Under the pieces are notes generated by a model. It made no database searches. It saw nothing but the letters and a program-made list of their open reading frames with translations, and was not told the DNA's origin. Made by a program: the position numbers and the translations under genes. 64,000 nt of DNA, taken from assembly GCF_019703515.2 (NCBI RefSeq), contig NC_059385.1, positions 31,691,001 through 31,755,000 on the forward strand. The letters are read 5' to 3'. Shown here piece after piece: positions 1-9,156 of the stretch; positions within the stretch are counted from its first letter, which is position 1; every line of letters starts with the position of its first letter. Source of the DNA: Myxocyprinus asiaticus. Taxonomy: Eukaryota; Chordata; Actinopteri; Cypriniformes; Catostomidae.

Positions 1-71
1 GGGAAACGTAGTCCGGGGGAAACACTTCAAAATAAGAGTCCTAGAAAACACGAGGGAGACAGACTGTGACA
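1..71 (-). repeat. 3' LTR of element A, cut by the window edge
   Basis: Bases 18-71 match 2191-2246 with only a few differences and lie in the same orientation. The minus-strand copy begins TGTCACAG right after a nine-G run, which is the expected position of a 3' LTR. The first 17 bases differ from the other copy. Confidence 0.65.
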
Positions 72-73
72 TA

Positions 74-82
74 CCCCCCCCC
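74..82 (-). promoter_or_regulatory. Polypurine tract of element A
   Basis: A run of nine C on the + strand (nine G on the element's own strand) sits two bases before the start of the 3' LTR. This is where plus-strand DNA synthesis would be primed in an LTR retrotransposon. It supports reading element A on the minus strand. Confidence 0.6.
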
Positions 83-139
83 TTAAGGGGTGACTCCTGG
101 CACCCCAAAGATGGCTGAGCAGGACAACAGGTGTGGAAG

Positions 140-590
140 GGGACCTGGAAGATGACCAGGTGGCCAGGGAGGAGACCCCAGGGTAAGGATTGGGTCCGGA
201 AGTCTGGGGGGCCACCTCAGGGTAGATACTGGGTCAGGAGGTCTGGGAGGTGGCCTAAGGGCTGGGATAGAGTCAGGAGGCCTGGGAGGTGGCCACAGGG
301 CTGGGACTGGGTCAGGATGTCTGGGAGGTGGCCTCAGGGCAGGGAATGTGTCAGGAGGTCTGGGATAGAGTCAGGAGGCCTGGGAGGCGGCCACAGGGCC
401 GGGACTGGATCAGGAGGCCTGGAAGGCACCACAGAGTGGGGACAGGGTCAGGAGGCCTGGGAGGCGGCCACAGAATGGGGCAGGGTCAGGAGGCCTGGGA
501 GGCGGCCACAAAGCGGGGACCAGGTCAGGAGGCCTGGGAGATGGCCACAAGGCAGGGACTGGGTCAGGCGGCAGAGCGGCTGGAGGAGGG
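140..590. repeat. Minisatellite, about 39-40 bp unit
   Basis: Imperfect tandem copies of a unit containing GGTCAGGAGGCCTGGGAGG followed by a CCACAGG-like segment. About ten copies, increasingly diverged toward the left. It lies inside element A, near its 3' end. Confidence 0.75.
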
Positions 591-799
591 GCGGGCAGAA
601 CCGCTGGAAGAGGAGTCTCTGGAGGAGCAGGCAGAACCGCTGGAGGAGGAGTCTCAGGGGGAGCGGGAGGAACCGCTGAAGGAGGAGTCTCTGGGGAAGC
701 AGGCAGAGCCATGGAAGACTCTGAGGGCAGAGCCAGGAGAGGCTCGACAAAGGCAGGCAGAGCCAGGAGAGGCTCGACGAATGCAGGTGGAGCCAGGTG

Positions 800-1075
800 A
801 GGCTCCAAGGGCAGAGCCATGGAAGGCGGAGCCGTGGAAGGCAGAGCCATGGAAGGCTCGAGGGGCGAAGCCATGTAAGGCAGAGCCGTGGGAGGCTCGA
901 GGGGCGAAGCCATGTAAGGCAGAGCCGTGGGAGGCTCGAGGGGCGAAGCCATGGAAGGCGGAGCCATGGAAGGCGGAGCCGTGGGAGGCCCGAGGGGCGA
1001 AGCCATGGAAGGCGAAGCCGTGGGAGGCTCGAGGGGCGAAGCCATGGAAGGCGGAGCCGTGGGAGGCTCGACGCG
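800..1075. repeat. Minisatellite, 39-bp unit
   Basis: Tandem copies built from GGGCGAAGCCATG, AAGGCGGAGCC and GTGGGAGGCTCGA blocks. 39 bp is 13 codons, so the unit keeps a reading frame; single blocks are duplicated in places. Inside element A. Confidence 0.75.
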
Positions 1076-1399
1076 TGCTGGCAGCGACTGGGGAATGACC
1101 TCTGTGGTCTTGAGCATGGGCAGAGACTGGGGAGAAGGTGTCCTTTTTCTTCTCCTCCTTTTCCGGACAGCTGGGAGCCGTGGGAGGCTTGACGAGAGCT
1201 GGCAGCGACTTGGGTACAACCTCCATGGTCGTGAGCACTGGCAGCACCTGGGGAACGACCTCCATGGTCATGAACATGGGCAGAGACTGGGGAGAAGGTG
1301 TCCTTTTCCTTCACCTCCTTTTCCGGACAGCTGGGAGCGTAGTCATGGGAGCGGGCGAGGCCACAGACATTGGCTCTGGGACGATTGAGGCTACAGGCG

Positions 1400-1575
1400 C
1401 GGGCTCTGGCTCATTGGCAATGGCAGGTGTGGGCGCTGGCTTGTTGGCAAATGTAGCCGCTGGCTCGTTGGCCGTGGCAGGCATGGTCACTGGCTCGTTG
1501 GACGTGGCAGGCATGGGCACTGGCTCGTTGGCCGTGGCAGGCATGGGTGCTAGCTCATTGGCCGTGGAAGGCTTG
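1400..1575. repeat. Minisatellite, 30-bp unit
   Basis: About six copies of a 30-bp unit centred on GTGGCAGGCATGGGCACTGG. On the minus strand it reads as a 10-residue repeat of the form NEPVPMPATA. A different unit from its neighbours in the same element. Confidence 0.75.
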
Positions 1576-1587
1576 GACGAATGAGCT

Positions 1588-1740
1588 GTGGAAGGCTTAG
1601 TCAAAGGAGCCATGGAAGGCTTGGACGAAGGAGCCGTGGAAGGCTTGGGATGAAGGAGCCATGGAAGGCTTGGGATGAAGGAGCCGTGGAAGGCTTGGGA
1701 TGAAGGAGCCGTGGAAGGCTTGGGATGAAGGAGCCATGGA
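1588..1740. repeat. Minisatellite, 25-bp unit that rotates reading frame
   Basis: Copies of GGAGCCGTGGAAGGCTTGGG plus ATGAA. Because 25 is not a multiple of three, the minus-strand translation repeats only every 25 residues (three DNA units) and mixes SQAFHG, FIPSLP and HPKPST segments. This directly follows the gag-like stretch. Confidence 0.75.
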
Positions 1741-2029
1741 TGCAGGTTTTGGCCCGGGGTTCCCGCCATAATCCACTGTGTAATGGGAACCGCAAAGTTC
1801 CAGAGCCTTCTCCACATATTCACAGAGGGTCCAGTGAGGATCCGCCAGAGGCATCAGTTCCTTCAGTGCACTATTCAGACCGATCCGGAAGAAAACTACC
1901 AGAGAGCGGTCTGGATAGTGCACTAAATTCGCTAATTCTAAAAACTCACAGACGTGATCTTCAACTGGATGGTCCCCTTGCTTGAGTAGCAGAATTCGGA
2001 CAGTCGCTAGATCCATGTGGATCAGTTCT

Positions 2030-2246
2030 TGTTGACAGTGAAACAAACAAACGGGAACTCAAAACAACAACAAACAAGAACTGACAAAGGAATGCAAAAA
2101 CTAAAGTGTATTTATACAAACAAGAGCTAATGAGGGGATGGAAAACAGGTGAGAACAATGAGGAACAGATGGCAGTGATTAGGTGCATACTGGGAAACAC
2201 TTCAAAATAAGTGTCCTAGGAAACACGAGGGAGACAGACTGTGACA
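2030..2246 (-). repeat. 5' LTR of element A
   Basis: The minus strand starts TGTCACAG at 2246. A TATAAATA box lies at 2107-2115, and the LTR probably ends TGTCAACA near 2030, just before the gag start at 2016. The estimated length is about 217 bp; the inner boundary is inferred. Confidence 0.55.
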
Positions 2247-3488
2247 TAATGTGGCAGATCCTAGGGTACCGGAAGTTTTGGAAACAACATGCCAACTTCT
2301 TGTGTAATTAATTTTTACGTCCAACAACCAAGCTGAAAATAATACATTTGACTGGTCAGATTTTCTTTTACACTGATAATACAATTGAATTGCAGCATCC
2401 TTCAAAATATCATGTGAAATGGGACACAGTAACATAGAGCTGCAACACGACACGTCAACACGTTTCCATTTATGGCATCCTTTCTCTGAAGGATTAGAAG
2501 GGGCTGACAGCACACACGTTTTGATGATACAGGCAAAAAGTCGCTAGGAAACGTATTTGTCAAGAGACTACCTTGATGATGCATAAATGCACATGGTTTT
2601 TAGGGGAAATGCTTTACACATTGTTGATTGCTAACAACCCACCGTAACCCTTCATTCCATCAGCAAAACCAGTTTAAAAGTTTTGCTAATGATAGTTGTA
2701 AAAGAAACGATGAAGACAGCAATAATACAGAAGTACACCACCATTTTGTAGTTGCAGAATCATGTAATGAACCCACCGGGTCTGTATGCAGTTCTGGTCT
2801 CTTGGTATGACTTGTGTCCCTCCTTCAATGCAAGTCAAAGGGATTTTTTAAAATTTATTTATTTATTTTATTTTATCATCTGCCAGGAGAAAATCTTCCA
2901 ATTCCAAAGTGAATTAGGCTTAAGTAATAGCATGACAAAATGTAATGTTAAGGTTTAGGGATTCATGCAGACCTCTAACCCTGAGTATTAGGAATAGTAA
3001 TTTTTGATTACAGAAAAGCAAAAAGTCCTATTTTCTATTACTACATTGCCCTTCTATGTAGCAGGATAGAAAGCAAGCAGTTCAGTGTTTTACTCAGGCC
3101 TGTACTACCACTCTGTACTAGCAGACTAAATACACACATGTGCTGGCCTGTGAGTGTGCATTAAGATGTACTGCCATGTCTTCTGTGATCACAGTCCCAG
3201 CATACTCAGGGGCAGAGGACATGAAGGCCTATCTCGTTTAGCTTATTTTGATGTTTTTATCCTTCCATGATTGGGAGCCATTCACGACAGCCAAAACAGA
3301 CAGGTTTGCAAAGGCGTCAAGTGCTTTTTAGCTCTTCTCTGTGGATTCCGCTTCAATAAAATATCAAACAAGCGCCTCATCTGACTGGCCAGAAAGCTCC
3401 AGCGAGCCCTGCCTCCCCAAGTAACATTATGCTCATGTGAACGACTCGGCAGCTCACTCGAGCTCTAAGTGAAGCTTTGCACGCAAAC
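2247..3488. other. Noncoding stretch; possible promoter/5' UTR at its right end
   Basis: I see no coding or mobile-element signature in 2247-3300. The last 150 bases or so before 3489 are less AT-rich and contain several CpG sites, which would fit a promoter or 5' UTR for the candidate exon that follows. No TATA box was identified with confidence. Confidence 0.3.
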
Positions 3489-3595
3489 ATGGCTACAACT
3501 GAAGTTACCTCAGGCAAAAGTGCCTCCATCATCGACGAAATTAAACATTACGCCATGTCTCTGGCGATTAACGGCGAATCTGATTCGACTGTGCT
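3489..3595 (+). CDS. Candidate first coding exon of an unidentified host gene
   Basis: The ATG at 3489 sits in a good Kozak context (AAACATGG). It opens 35 codons plus two bases, beginning MATTEVTSGKSASIIDEIKH, and then meets a GTATGT donor at 3596 (phase 2). The peptide has ordinary composition with an acidic/helical look and no signal peptide or transmembrane segment. The local CpG content is higher than in the surrounding AT-rich DNA. I do not recognise the protein and see no matching downstream exon in the window. If real, the next exon lies across a very long intron or beyond the right edge. The alternative is chance or an old pseudogene fragment. Confidence 0.35.
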
Positions 3596-4934
3596 GTATG
3601 TTTTTTTAATGAGGTGCATTCTTCCTTTTATACCCCTGGCTCCCAGAGCAAGGCTAGCCTGTCATTCTTACTGAGGGGGAATGGGCAGGAGATGTTAAAG
3701 GAATGGATTGTTGGTACAGCGCTAGATTTCTGTTGGTGAAGCAAAGCAATGAAAACAGACTTTGCTGGCAGACATGACATGCGCACTGAGACTTCCCTCC
3801 AGTGGCTGGCAATCTTTTATTCACCTAGGATGAAAATAGAAAGAGGATTTACTTGAATAAACTAATTCAAACACTGTGCTTTCTGCAGAGCACTGCATTA
3901 ATGCAGCCCTGGGCATGACATGTTGTCACACTATGGGATAAGTTGTCACAATGGGAACCAGGGGCCTCACTTATAAAATGTACGTACGATCAGATTTTAT
4001 CCTAATTCCATGGATTTTACTCTGTCAAAAGTGAGGAACAAATTGGGGTTTATAATGGCAGAAACTGACATGAAAATGTTCTTATGCGTATGTCAACTGA
4101 CAAGGATGCGTACAAACTTTTTTGTGCTCTGGTGTAATTTGCTGAATGTGTATTTACAAATTACATAAGTTTGTTCTAATTTGATTTTAAACAAAATTTA
4201 AATAATAAGTTTATACATAGGGCAGAGGCTATTTGCACAAAGTGTAAATAGCAACAAAAATCTTCTTGTAAGTGGCAGATATATTTGCACTCCTAATTAA
4301 AAAGCAGTGTTTTATTTTTTATTGTGTTTATTTAGAGTCCCACAGTCACCGTACACCCACTTCTACCCCTAAAACTGACCCTAACCATACCTTACAAAAT
4401 TAAACATGGTTTTACTACAGTAACCATTGTATCACAATGGTATTTTTGTAGTAAAATCATAGTAACCACAATATTAAACGTGGTTACTATTTGAACATCA
4501 TATTACTGTAGGACCACCATGGTTAATTGCATGTGGCTTGCAACTTGCAACTGTGGCTTCTGCCAAAACAAAACATGGTTAATACAATATTACTTGTAAA
4601 ACCATGGCTAATTTGAACTGTATAAAGTCTTTCTCTCAACCATTGGACCGCTATCATGACCAAATCACTGCGAGGCAATCAAAGTATATACATTTTTTAT
4701 TTATTATTATAAGTCGTATTAAAGGAAATATTAAGAGTGGAGACAGGAAACAGCATGGGAAAAAAGTGGGCCAACAGGTCCTTCCGCAAGATATAAAGCA
4801 CATCCACACCATCTTTAAACGCTACACCAAAGCAGCGACAGTTGAGAGTGCAGTTTGTCTTTAATTTCAGTGTTTCTCAGAGACTATTTGAAAATGGAAT
4901 AATAAATTAATAAAATAATATCAAATAAACATCA

Positions 4935-5004
<70 letters not shown>

Positions 5005-5910
5005 TGCTGGTACTGCTGTTCATCCCTTTCTACTACTGCGCCCTTTAACGTCTTTATTGTGACGTGGTTGGTAAGCCAACTGCTTTCAATGAAAAACCTT
5101 TGATGTCAACAGAATGATGCAAAGGGCATCAGACTTTTATCATTTTGAAATTATATTTTGGGGTTTAATTTTTTAGTCATGACATAACATGTTGGGGTAT
5201 GATTTTCAGTTTGAACTCAGCAACATTTATTAGTTTGCAGTGGTTAATATTTAATCTTTTTTTTTTTTTTTTTTCTGTACATATTTTCATGTTTACGGTT
5301 TTCTATTTTGGTTGATCGACTAAAACAGAACCCTGAGTGATGCTTACAGTTTAATAGTAACAACAGGAAGTATGTTTTATAAAAGTGAATGTATAGTGAG
5401 GTTCAAATTTTAATTCATCCCACCAAAAAAAAAAAAAAAAATGTAAAGCACAAACACAATTTCACATGAACTTCTACAGAACTCAACAGATTAAAACCTT
5501 AACTGTGAACTAATAAATTCAAATTCAACTACAACATAGGCCTACTGTATCTCTAATATGTTTTCTGATATATGAACAGTTCATTAAATGTGTATTATAT
5601 ACAGTATGTAATACAGTTTTCTTTAGAAGTAAATATATACAATTGCAAGCATGGACACATTTTAGAAAGCAAATCTATCAATATATCGTGATAAAATAGA
5701 TTTATGATCATACAAATATCAATGCCATTCGAGTCAGTATATTGACCCCAAAGGTTTCTCATCGAAAGCAATAGTATCTATGGTTTTTGACATCCATAAA
5801 ACGGAATGTGAATTACAGTATGTATGCTACGTTTTAAAATTGTAGAGCACTGTGTTTATAATAAGGGGGCATAGGATTTGCAAATAAATACTCAATCCTC
5901 TTAAAATCAT
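3596..5910. other. AT-rich intron-like or intergenic DNA
   Basis: No coding signal. A block at 4380-4620 has repeated TGGTTACTAT/ACCATGGTTA-type words similar to 31300-31370, probably an old short inverted-repeat element. Homopolymers lie near 5260 and 5425. A (TA)n array is listed separately. Confidence 0.4.
4938..5000. repeat. (TA)n microsatellite
   Basis: About 31 uninterrupted AT dinucleotides. Confidence 0.95.
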
Positions 5911-5954
5911 TATGGTTACTTTCATAACCTCCGTTCCCTGATGGAGGGAATGAG

Positions 5955-6140
5955 ATGTTGTGTCGATGTAGTGACACTAGGGGTCACTCTTGGGAGCCCC
6001 AAACACCTCTGCTTTTTTTTAAAAAGGCCAATGAGAATTGGCGAGTGGAATTTGCATGTCACTCCCCTGGACATACGGGTATAAAAGGAGCTGGTATGCA
6101 ACCACTCATTCAGGTTTTGTGCTGAGGAGCCGAGACCAGG
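5955..6140 (+). repeat. Left terminal repeat of DIRS element
   Basis: It matches the reverse complement of about 8045-8233 with few changes, including GTTGTGTCGATGTAGT, the AAACACCTCTGC block and GGGTATAAAAGGAGCTGGTA. The TATAAAAG in the last block could be a promoter TATA box. Confidence 0.8.
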
Positions 6141-6184
6141 TCCTGGCCATTTCAGCGGGTAGTTCAGCGTTGTGGCAAGAGGGA

Positions 6185-6290
6185 CACAATGTCTCATTCC
6201 CTCCATCAGGGAACGGAGGTTACGAAAGTAACCATGACGTTCGCTATCTGTCACTCACTCAACATTGTGTCGATGTAGTGACACTATGGG
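6185..6290 (+). promoter_or_regulatory. Internal complementary region (ICR) of DIRS element
   Basis: 6188-6227 is the reverse complement of the left outer end (5911-5955, including CCTCCGTTCCCTGATGGAGG). 6232-6290 matches the reverse complement of the right outer end (CTATCTGTCACTCACTC). In DIRS elements this region templates circular closure of the cDNA. It is placed next to the left terminal repeat, as expected. Confidence 0.75.
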
Positions 6291-6948
6291 TCCCATTACA
6301 AAACGCCACAACTATCTGAACTGTGTTACGTGAACTGGCAGTGTGTGATGGGCAGACCACTGTGTGCCTCGTATCCAGCACACCAGGCCATCACGTAACC
6401 TCCCCCAACACTCTTATGAGCGTCGTATGGTCATACAGGAACAAGTCGACTGCCCAACAATGGGGACAGGCTAGCCCAGCCGAGGCCTCTTTTCCTCTCT
6501 TTTCTCATCCAAAAAGAGTGGAATTTGTTAACCGACTGGGAGCCATAAGTGTCTATGTCGGGGGGTGTCACAACCGCAGAGACCACACTCCGCCCAAAAA
6601 GATGGGATGGGGGTGGGTTTAAGCGTAATACGTCACATGTCTTACCGAGTCTTGTCGGAAGTATGTCATGTGGAGAGGTCCCATGGTGGGTCCCGAAGGG
6701 GGAGGGGTCTCTGGACAAGGAAGATGCAGTTTACCGACAGGGAAACAATTTTGTGGAAGATATCACATGGGGCCTTGGGGGAACCAGCACATGTGGAACA
6801 CCTACCTCAGTACAGGGTCTCAGTGCGCACATACTGGGCCGGCAGCGAGTTTCTCCGCAAACTCAACTGCCAGAGGAATAAGGAGGAAAGTCATCCAGGG
6901 ATCACAGTCTGTGAACAAAACTGGGAGTCAAGAGCACAGGTTTTCACC

Positions 6949-7220
6949 TCAAGGGTGGGGAAAGGCACTATGTGCAAGTGGTACACCCGGCCAGCTGTCC
7001 AGGAACTTACCTGCTCGTGCCTGCCAATACACGGACGAGACCTGCTCAACCCAGAGATTGTAGAACCTCACAAAAATGTTGGGTGCTGCCCAGCCCGCTG
7101 CTCTGCAGATGTTTGCGAAAGAGGCGCCACTGGCCAGGGCCCAGGAGGCCATAACACTCCTGGTAGAGTGGGCTCGTAACCCCGCAGGGGGTGGCACGTC
7201 CTGAGCCAGATATGCCATCG
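6949..7220 (-). pseudogene. DIRS tyrosine recombinase, C-terminal remnant
   Basis: The minus-strand translation contains AHSTRSVMASWALASG, then ICRAAGWAAPNIFVRFYNLW. This is the box-II part of a tyrosine recombinase with the H-x-x-R motif (HSTR) and the final tyrosine (RFY) both kept. The N-terminal part with the first catalytic arginine is absent, since the sequence joins directly onto gag-like DNA near 7220. It is therefore a fragment that cannot be catalytic alone, although the residues that remain are the conserved ones. Confidence 0.7.
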
Positions 7221-7840
7221 TGATGGCACCGCCCTGAGCCTAGGAACCAATCGTCAAGCCGCGAGGGTTCAGGGAAGTGTGGAGGGTTCCACTCTAGCCC
7301 AACGCTCGTGGCCGCCCGGGAAAGCTTGTCGGTCATTTCTGCGTCAGCATGAGACTGGGTGACCGTTCCCATAGGAGGAAGCCCAGCCGAAGCCTCTGCA
7401 TCAGACTGGACGAGCCCGCTCTCCGATGCTGGCTCGATAACTCATCGTCTTTCCGAGCTCCGAACGAGAAGTCAAACTCGTGCTGAGACGAGCCGGTGGA
7501 CTCGTGCGGGTGCCCGATAGGGGCAAGAGAGCGTGCTGGTGAATGGGAGGTCAGGGATACCAGCCGGAGGTGGTCCCATTGATGTCCTCAAATCGCCCCC
7601 TGTGCTAACTGACGCAGCCTCAGACCCGTAGGTAGAAGGACCAGTGCGGGGAGCCGCTGGGGTGGCTTGCTTTCTTACGAAAGCAAGCCGCAACTGCAAC
7701 GTTGCCATGGTCATGTTCTCGCAGTGAGGATCATCCACGAACGATATCTCCGCGTGGGCAGTGCCCAGACATGTAAGACAGTGATCAGAAGAGGAGAGAT
7801 AACGACCGCAACCAGGAATAACACACAAACGGTAAGTCAT
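7150..7840 (-). pseudogene. DIRS ORF1 (gag-like) remnant
   Basis: A minus-strand frame starts at 7840 and runs to 7472. It has a Cys-rich beginning (CVIPGCGRYL, then HCLTCLGTAHAE, then DPHCENMTM) typical of fish DIRS ORF1. A second piece at about 7240-7372 reads KLSRAATSVGLEW and RLDDWFLG, also an ORF1 motif. The two pieces are in different frames with a stop between them, and the end is fused to recombinase sequence. It lies between the right terminal repeat and the recombinase remnant, in the normal order. Confidence 0.65.
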
Positions 7841-8044
7841 CTTTAAAAATACGTTCCATGTGTGCCGCTCTTTTTGTGAATGAAAATATACTCTTTTAGA
7901 ATATACTCTCTTATTTTCGCTCTGCCGAAGCGCCCAGGGGCGTTCTCTGCACTCCATGGGTGCAGAGGGGGAGAAGCCGCTGAAATGCACCGTAAATCCA
8001 GCAGTTTTGAGGTGCGTCTTTGGAGGGAATTGAATTCAGTGCAC

Positions 8045-8256
8045 TGAATACAACTGCTCAGCTCCGAAGAGAAAATCTGAATGAGTGGTTGCGTACCAGC
8101 TCCTTTTATACCTGTATGTCCGGGGGAGTGGCACGCAAATTCCACTCGCCAATTCTCATTGGCCTTTTTTCAAAAAAGCAGAGGTGTTTGGGGCTCTCAA
8201 GAGTGACCCCTATTGTTACTACATCGACACAACGTCGAGTGAGTGACAGATAGGGA
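8045..8256 (-). repeat. Right terminal repeat of DIRS element
   Basis: An inverted copy of 5955-6140 plus an outer extension ending with GAGTGAGTGACAGATAGGG. It contains the same TATAAAAG-type box in inverted orientation. Confidence 0.8.
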
Positions 8257-8346
8257 AAGGTACTTTTACTCTACATACACAAAAATGTTTGGGAAGTAAC
8301 AGTACTTTTACTTTAGTATGATTTTTCAGTACTCTTTCCACCACTG

Positions 8347-8381
<35 letters not shown>

Positions 8382-9156
8382 GCAACAACCACAACAACAA
8401 CAACAACAATAATAATAATAACAGATTTATTTTGTATAGGTCCTTTCCAAAGCTCAAGGACGTGTAGGGGAATACAGCTATACCCAGTAAAGAGACCAGA
8501 ATGAACAATGGTTAAGTTGAGCTTCAATCAATTGAGAGAGAGTTTACTGAAGACAAAGTTCTTCACATTTCCAAAGGCAAACGACAGAAACAGAAAATAA
8601 GCTGATGATCTAACCTCAAACTAACCTATTTAACTGAAACAACAGTAATTATAGCATATGCAAGTGAATTGACATCAATTCTGAGTTCTAATGAACTGTA
8701 CAGATGATTCTAAAAACATCTAAACACAGTGTTCTGTTTAACTATGTGAATGCAATCATTCAAATATCATATTTTTAAAACACAAAGACAAGTTGGTTAG
8801 CAGATATAAGGGTCAGGGGTGAATAATAAATTGAGAGTGCTCTTCTCTTCTTAAATACACTAGATCAAATTATTCTCAAAAATCCAAACAATTCCTGCAA
8901 TCATTAGACAGAACACAACATAGGCTATCTTTCCCTCAAGGTTGAGTCAGGCCTCACTGGAACACAGGCTTTATCCAGCCAGAACAATCATGACGATAGA
9001 ACAATACTTCCAAACGCAACAGAACAAAGTTAGATGGAAATATTCTTTAAGTTATGAATGCTAAGAATGTACTGTATTTGTGTCAGTAAGTACATGTGGT
9101 ATATTAATGACCTAAAACTTAAATACAATAAAACTCTTACTTTGATCAATAATCAA
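8257..9156. other. Noncoding DNA with trinucleotide microsatellites
   Basis: (ATA)n at 8348-8382 is followed by (CAA)n at 8383-8408 and more (ATA)n. The rest shows no coding or element signature. Confidence 0.5.

Larger units (their letters stand above)
130..2016 (-). pseudogene. Degenerate gag-like gene with Pro/Ser/Ala-rich repeat tail (element A)
   Basis: The minus-strand start near 2016 (MDLATV) opens a gag-like stretch. Key pieces are a LELANLV segment, then VVFFRIGLNSAL, then LMPLADPHWTL and KALELCGS. This resembles the C-terminal capsid part of fish gypsy gag proteins, and the same motif order recurs at 17400-17540. After about 90 residues the frame runs into minisatellite DNA and stops at 1597. 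Further minus-strand Pro/Ser/Ala/Leu-rich frames continue to about 130, but each is broken or frameshifted. There is no zinc knuckle and no pol. It is a broken copy; the repeat tail may be protein-coding by descent or simply repeat expansion. Confidence 0.6.
1..2246 (-). mobile_element. Nonautonomous LTR retrotransposon: gag plus minisatellites, no pol (element A)
   Basis: Read on the minus strand this is LTR, gag, several minisatellites, a G-run polypurine tract, then the start of a second LTR. The two LTR copies share a start of the form TGTCACAGTCTGTCTCCC, at 2246 and at 71, and stay alike until the window edge cuts the 3' copy. No protease, RT or integrase lies between them, so an autonomous relative would have to supply these. 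The whole internal region is only about 1.95 kb. Placement in Ty3/gypsy is inferred from the gag fragment. The far end lies outside the window, so the target duplication cannot be seen. Confidence 0.7.
5911..8256 (-). mobile_element. DIRS1-like retrotransposon, internally deleted
   Basis: The left and right terminal repeats (about 5955-6140 and 8045-8233) are inverted copies of one another. Each end carries its own short extension. An internal complementary region at 6185-6290 joins the reverse complement of the left extension to the right extension, which is the hallmark of DIRS elements. On the minus strand the interior encodes a DIRS gag-like fragment followed by the tail of a tyrosine recombinase. 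RT, RNase H and methyltransferase regions are missing. At 2.35 kb it is less than half the size of a full element. Boundaries are accurate to a few bases. Confidence 0.8.

Noticed and set aside
131..1584. Long open frames on both strands (up to 288 codons) rich in Pro, Leu, Trp or Gly.
   Set aside because: They coincide with minisatellites of 30-40 bp; repeats without stops stay open on several frames and strands at once. No non-repeat domain is attached on the + strand.
8219..8527. Poly-Ile/Val and poly-Leu frames.
   Set aside because: Translation of (ATA)n/(CAA)n microsatellites.
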